From NCBI GenBank assembly GCA_021851465.1, contig JAJZDL010000101.1:1-10258 (forward strand): 10,258 bases of DNA. The letters are read 5' to 3'. This DNA is from Acidobacteriota bacterium (GTDB taxonomy: Bacteria > Acidobacteriota > Terriglobia > Terriglobales > Acidobacteriaceae). Of this stretch, positions 8,261 through 10,258 are shown one piece after another. The position numbers were made by a program, and so were the translations under genes. The notes under the pieces were generated by a model. The model ran no database searches, was not told the origin of the DNA, and saw only the letters and a program-made list of their open reading frames with translations. Position 1 is the stretch's first letter, and each line of letters starts with the position of its first letter.

Positions 8261-8283
8261 GGTCAAGCAGAGGCCGGTCAAGC
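8261..8283 (+). repeat. Short direct repeat GGTCAAGC, two copies
   Basis: GGTCAAGC occurs at 8261-8268 and 8276-8283, a 15-base period, in the yebC leader just before the palindrome. It may be chance or part of a larger repeat unit. Confidence 0.35.
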
Positions 8284-8300
8284 TGAGACAGGCAGGGAGG

Positions 8301-8351
8301 CTACGGGGATTCTTGCCCTTCACTGCGTTCAGGGCCGGAATGATGCCGTAG
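8301..8351. repeat. 51-base imperfect palindrome (dispersed intergenic repeat type) in the yebC leader
   Basis: Outer stem CTACGG (8301-8306) pairs perfectly with CCGTAG (8346-8351). After an internal loop (GG against GATG), an inner stem ATTCTTGCCCT (8309-8319) pairs with AGGGCCGGAAT (8331-8341), eleven positions with one mismatch and one G-U in the plus-strand RNA, closing an 11-base loop. On the minus strand one frame reads HHSGPERSEGQESP. From memory, HSGPERSEG peptides are common in spurious annotated proteins of several genomes, Acidobacteriota among them, because they come from a dispersed intergenic repeat. That link is recollection, not a search. It lies downstream of the promoter candidate, so it would be transcribed into the yebC leader. 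Confidence 0.6.
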
Positions 8352-8386
8352 ACCAGCCAGTTTGATGACGATGTGGACCAGCCAGT
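8351..8386 (+). repeat. Direct repeat GACCAGCCAGT, two copies
   Basis: GACCAGCCAGT is present at 8351-8361 and 8376-8386, a 25-base period, immediately after the palindrome and ending 28 bases before the yebC ATG. The first copy starts at the last base of the palindrome, so the two may belong to one composite repeat. Confidence 0.55.
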
Positions 8387-8414
8387 ACAAACTTGAGAGA
8401 GCACGAGGGACGAG

Positions 8415-9164
8415 ATGTCAGGCCATTCGAAGTGGGCGACCATCAAGCACAAGAAGGGCGCGACCGACGCCAAGCGGGGGAAGATCTTCACGCGGCTGAT
8501 CAAGGAGATCACGATTGCGGCGAAGGGCGGAGGAGGGGACCCGGACGGGAACCCGCGACTGCGGACGGCGATCCTGGCGGCGAAGGCGGAGAACATGCCG
8601 GCGGAGAACATCAAGCGCGCGATCCAGCGCGGGACGGGCGAACTGGAGGGGCTGAGCTACGAGGAGATTGTGTACGAAGGGTATGGGCCGGGCGGCGTGG
8701 CGATCATGGTGCAGGTGCTGACGGACAACAAGAACCGGGCGGTAAGCGAGATCCGCCATGCCTTCCAGAAGAACAACGGGAACCTGGGGGAGTCCGGGTC
8801 GGTGAGCTACCTGTTTGCGAAGAAGGGCGTGATCGCGGTGGAGAAGTCGAAGGTGAACGAGGACAAGCTGACGGAGATCGCTCTGGAGGCGGGCGCGGAC
8901 GACCTCTCGGACGAGGGGGAGACGTGGGAGGTGGTGACTGGGCCACGGGAGTTCGACGCGGTTCTGGCGGCGATCAAGGCGGCGGGGATCGCGCCGGAGT
9001 ATGCGGAGGTGACGATGGTGGCATCGACGCAGCAGCGGCTGGAGGGTGCGCAGGCGGCGGCGATGATGCGGCTGCTGGAGGTGCTGGAGGAGCTGGACGA
9101 CACGCAGAATGTGTACACCAACTTCGATATGGACGAGGCAGCGGTGGCGGCGCACGCGGGATAA
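8415..9164 (+). CDS. yebC: YebC/TACO1-family translation factor
   Basis: Cytosolic ribosome-associated protein of 249 residues, typical for YebC (about 240-250). The invariant N-terminus MSGHSKWATIKHKKGATDAKRGKIFT is followed by the RLIKEITIAAKGGGGDPDGNPRLR segment, the ENIKRAIQRGTG motif, and EEIVYEGYGPGGVAIMVQVLTDNKNR; the middle and C-terminal domains (FAKKGVIAVEK onward) are complete. Older annotation calls it a transcriptional regulator. More recent work on bacterial YebC and mitochondrial TACO1 supports a role in relieving ribosomes stalled at proline-rich stretches. The start is secure: GAGGGA at 8405-8410, four bases before the ATG, and the family N-terminus. It has its own promoter candidate about 200 bases upstream and a strong terminator 24 bases after the stop, so it looks like a single-gene unit. 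Confidence 0.96.
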   Translation: MSGHSKWATIKHKKGATDAKRGKIFTRLIKEITIAAKGGGGDPDGNPRLRTAILAAKAENMPAENIKRAIQRGTGELEGLSYEEIVYEGYGPGGVAIMVQVLTDNKNRAVSEIRHAFQKNNGNLGESGSVSYLFAKKGVIAVEKSKVNEDKLTEIALEAGADDLSDEGETWEVVTGPREFDAVLAAIKAAGIAPEYAEVTMVASTQQRLEGAQAAAMMRLLEVLEELDDTQNVYTNFDMDEAAVAAHAG

Positions 9165-9187
9165 GCTGAATGGAGCGGTTTGTCGAG

Positions 9188-9217
9188 AGGCCGCCGGAGC
9201 TTCGGCGGCCTTCTTCT
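9188..9217 (+). terminator. Intrinsic terminator after yebC
   Basis: AGGCCGCCG (9188-9196) and CGGCGGCCT (9203-9211) form a perfect nine-pair GC-rich stem around the loop GAGCTT, followed by the T-rich run TTCTTCT. It starts 24 bases after the yebC stop and ends before the ribosome site of the next gene, so it should separate yebC from the barrel gene. Confidence 0.85.
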
Positions 9218-9249
9218 GTGTGGTGTTGAAGCCGGGCAAGGAACGGAGC

Positions 9250-10047
9250 ATGGATTTGAGTTGCAGAAAGAGATTTTGTGGAATTGCGATTGTGCTGGCG
9301 TTGACGGCGAGCGTGGCGAGTGCGCAGAGTGCGCAGAGCGCATCCAACGGGACGAGGGGCGCGTTTACGAACCCGGTGCGGGCGGGGGCGCGGCCCTGGG
9401 ACTTTGGCGCTCTGGTGCAGAGCGGGTTTGGCGTGACCGAAGATCGCGGGGGGTTCAAGTTTTTCATGGTGGGTGCACACGCGGGCAAGGTGTTGACCGG
9501 GGAGATGGGGTACGGCGTTCTGCGTGGAGAGTTCGAGTACGCGGTGGAGGCGTTTCCATTCTGGCAGTCGTATACGCCGACGGTGCAGCGGCAGAACTGC
9601 ACGGTCGCGACTGGGCCATTGGGCGGAGTGGGAGCGCAGTGCTCCGCGCCGTTTACTGTTGGCGGGACGTTTAGCGGGGTGAGCATTACGCCGATCCTCT
9701 TGCGCTGGAACTTTGCTGGGACGCGGCGGTTTGTGCCGTGGGTGCAGGGCGCGGGTGGGGTGCTGTGGACCGACCACAAGTATCCGGCGTTCGGCGGGCC
9801 CCCGATTCCCGGCAACACTGGCGGATTCAGCTACAGCACGCTGGGCGACAACGGGGCGAACGCCGACACGAGCGTGTGGAACTTTACGCCGCAGTTTGGG
9901 GTGGGGGTGCATTACTTTACGCGGGCGAACCGGTCGATCGACCTGGGGGCGAACGCGATCCATATATCGAGTGCGTCGCTGGGCGACAAGAACCCGGGAA
10001 TCAACGCGAGCGTGCAGTTCACGTTGGGCTACAGTTGGTGGAAGTGA
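9250..10047 (+). CDS. PagL-like (acyloxyacyl hydrolase family) outer-membrane beta-barrel protein
   Basis: 265 residues with a Sec signal peptide (basic MDLSCRKRF, hydrophobic CGIAIVLALTASVA, cleavage probably after ASAQ or nearby, about residue 25). The mature part alternates polar and hydrophobic residues with many aromatic ends, as in an outer-membrane barrel, and ends in FTLGYSWWK. The stretch AIHISSASLGDKNPGIN (236-252) matches the lipid A 3-O-deacylase PagL active-site region (HxSNA followed by NPG or NDG), giving His238 and Ser240. Preceding QFGVGVHYFT also fits the family. By ungapped alignment to PagL from memory, the catalytic glutamate position is Asn252, so deacylase activity is uncertain. 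Two cysteines (117 and 131) could form a loop disulfide. The start at 9250 is chosen for the signal peptide and AAGGA eight bases upstream; an earlier in-frame start at 9109 would overlap yebC and the terminator. The next gene follows after four bases. Confidence 0.72.
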   Translation: MDLSCRKRFCGIAIVLALTASVASAQSAQSASNGTRGAFTNPVRAGARPWDFGALVQSGFGVTEDRGGFKFFMVGAHAGKVLTGEMGYGVLRGEFEYAVEAFPFWQSYTPTVQRQNCTVATGPLGGVGAQCSAPFTVGGTFSGVSITPILLRWNFAGTRRFVPWVQGAGGVLWTDHKYPAFGGPPIPGNTGGFSYSTLGDNGANADTSVWNFTPQFGVGVHYFTRANRSIDLGANAIHISSASLGDKNPGINASVQFTLGYSWWK

Positions 10048-10051
10048 AGCT

Positions 10052-10258
10052 ATGGCGTTGCATCTGAATCCGAATGCAGTGATTGAATGCGTGCCGAACT
10101 TTTCCGAGGGCACGGACGAGGCGAAGGTCGCAGCGATTGTGGCTGCGATGCGTGTTGAGGGGGTGCGCCTGCTGGACTGGTCGCTGGACGGGGCGCATAA
10201 CCGGAGCGTGGTGACGATTGCGGGGCCGCCGGAGGGGGTCCTGGAGTCTGCGGTGCGC
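10052..10258 (+). CDS. ftcD: Glutamate formimidoyltransferase, N-terminal part (runs off the window)
   Basis: The first 69 codons of an enzyme that moves the formimino group from N-formimino-L-glutamate to tetrahydrofolate in histidine breakdown. The signature VIECVPNFSEG (10-20) opens the formiminotransferase N-terminal subdomain, and LLDWSLDGAHNRSVVTIAG (40-58) is the conserved substrate-side segment. The bacterial single-domain enzyme is about 300 residues and the fused form with cyclodeaminase about 500; which this is cannot be seen. The start ATG at 10052 gives the expected N-terminus and follows the barrel gene stop by four bases, with a GGAAGTGAAG ribosome site overlapping that gene's end, so the two are probably co-transcribed. 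No other histidine-utilisation gene is in the window. Confidence 0.92.
   Translation, partial: MALHLNPNAVIECVPNFSEGTDEAKVAAIVAAMRVEGVRLLDWSLDGAHNRSVVTIAGPPEGVLESAVR

Noticed and set aside
8204..8614. 136-codon minus-strand frame including WLVYGIIPALNAVKGKN
   Set aside because: The protein-like part comes from the palindrome and direct repeats in the yebC leader; the rest is antisense to yebC.
8418..9818. 466-codon minus-strand frame opposite yebC and the barrel gene
   Set aside because: It spans two recognised genes and the terminator, with low-complexity Arg/Pro/Leu content.

Overview
The window looks like chromosomal DNA from a high-GC Gram-negative bacterium, most likely an Acidobacteriota of the Terriglobia type (Edaphobacter, Granulicella or Terriglobus relatives). 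Gram-negative is supported by an RND efflux pump with a lipoprotein adaptor and by a PagL-like outer-membrane barrel. The Acidobacteriota guess rests on overall style and on an intergenic palindrome that I recall from such genomes. It is inference, not a database result. I see no tRNA, rRNA, CRISPR array, insertion sequence, integrase or phage gene.

Left part, minus strand (1-4131): a probable efflux operon. In transcription order it holds a small two-helix membrane protein of unknown function, a lipoprotein membrane-fusion adaptor, and an RND inner-membrane permease. The permease runs off the left edge with about 771 residues visible. Adaptor stop and permease start overlap in TAATG, so the two are probably translationally coupled. 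A pair of inverted repeats lies upstream of the adaptor start.

Centre: uvrC (minus) and tpiA (plus) are divergent across 171 bases. UvrC is complete, with GIY-YIG, four-cysteine, UVR, RNase H-like and helix-hairpin-helix parts. A doubtful 65-codon frame with a strong Shine-Dalgarno sequence follows uvrC. A strong hairpin lies just after tpiA, followed by about 270 bases where I recognise nothing.

Right part, plus strand (7611-10258): a CatE-like VOC-fold protein, the YebC/TACO1-family translation factor, a textbook intrinsic terminator, a PagL-like outer-membrane beta-barrel, and the first 69 codons of glutamate formimidoyltransferase (histidine catabolism). The yebC leader is long and holds an extended -10 promoter candidate, a 51-base imperfect palindrome and short direct repeats. 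From about 7600 onward codons lean to G-ending forms, whereas tpiA on the same strand leans to C-ending ones.

Most of the window is housekeeping or familiar accessory content. I do not see a clearly new multi-gene system. The points most worth a second look are the repeat-bearing yebC leader, the PagL-like protein that appears to lack the usual acidic catalytic residue, the unidentified first gene of the efflux cluster, and the compositional change near 7300-7600.
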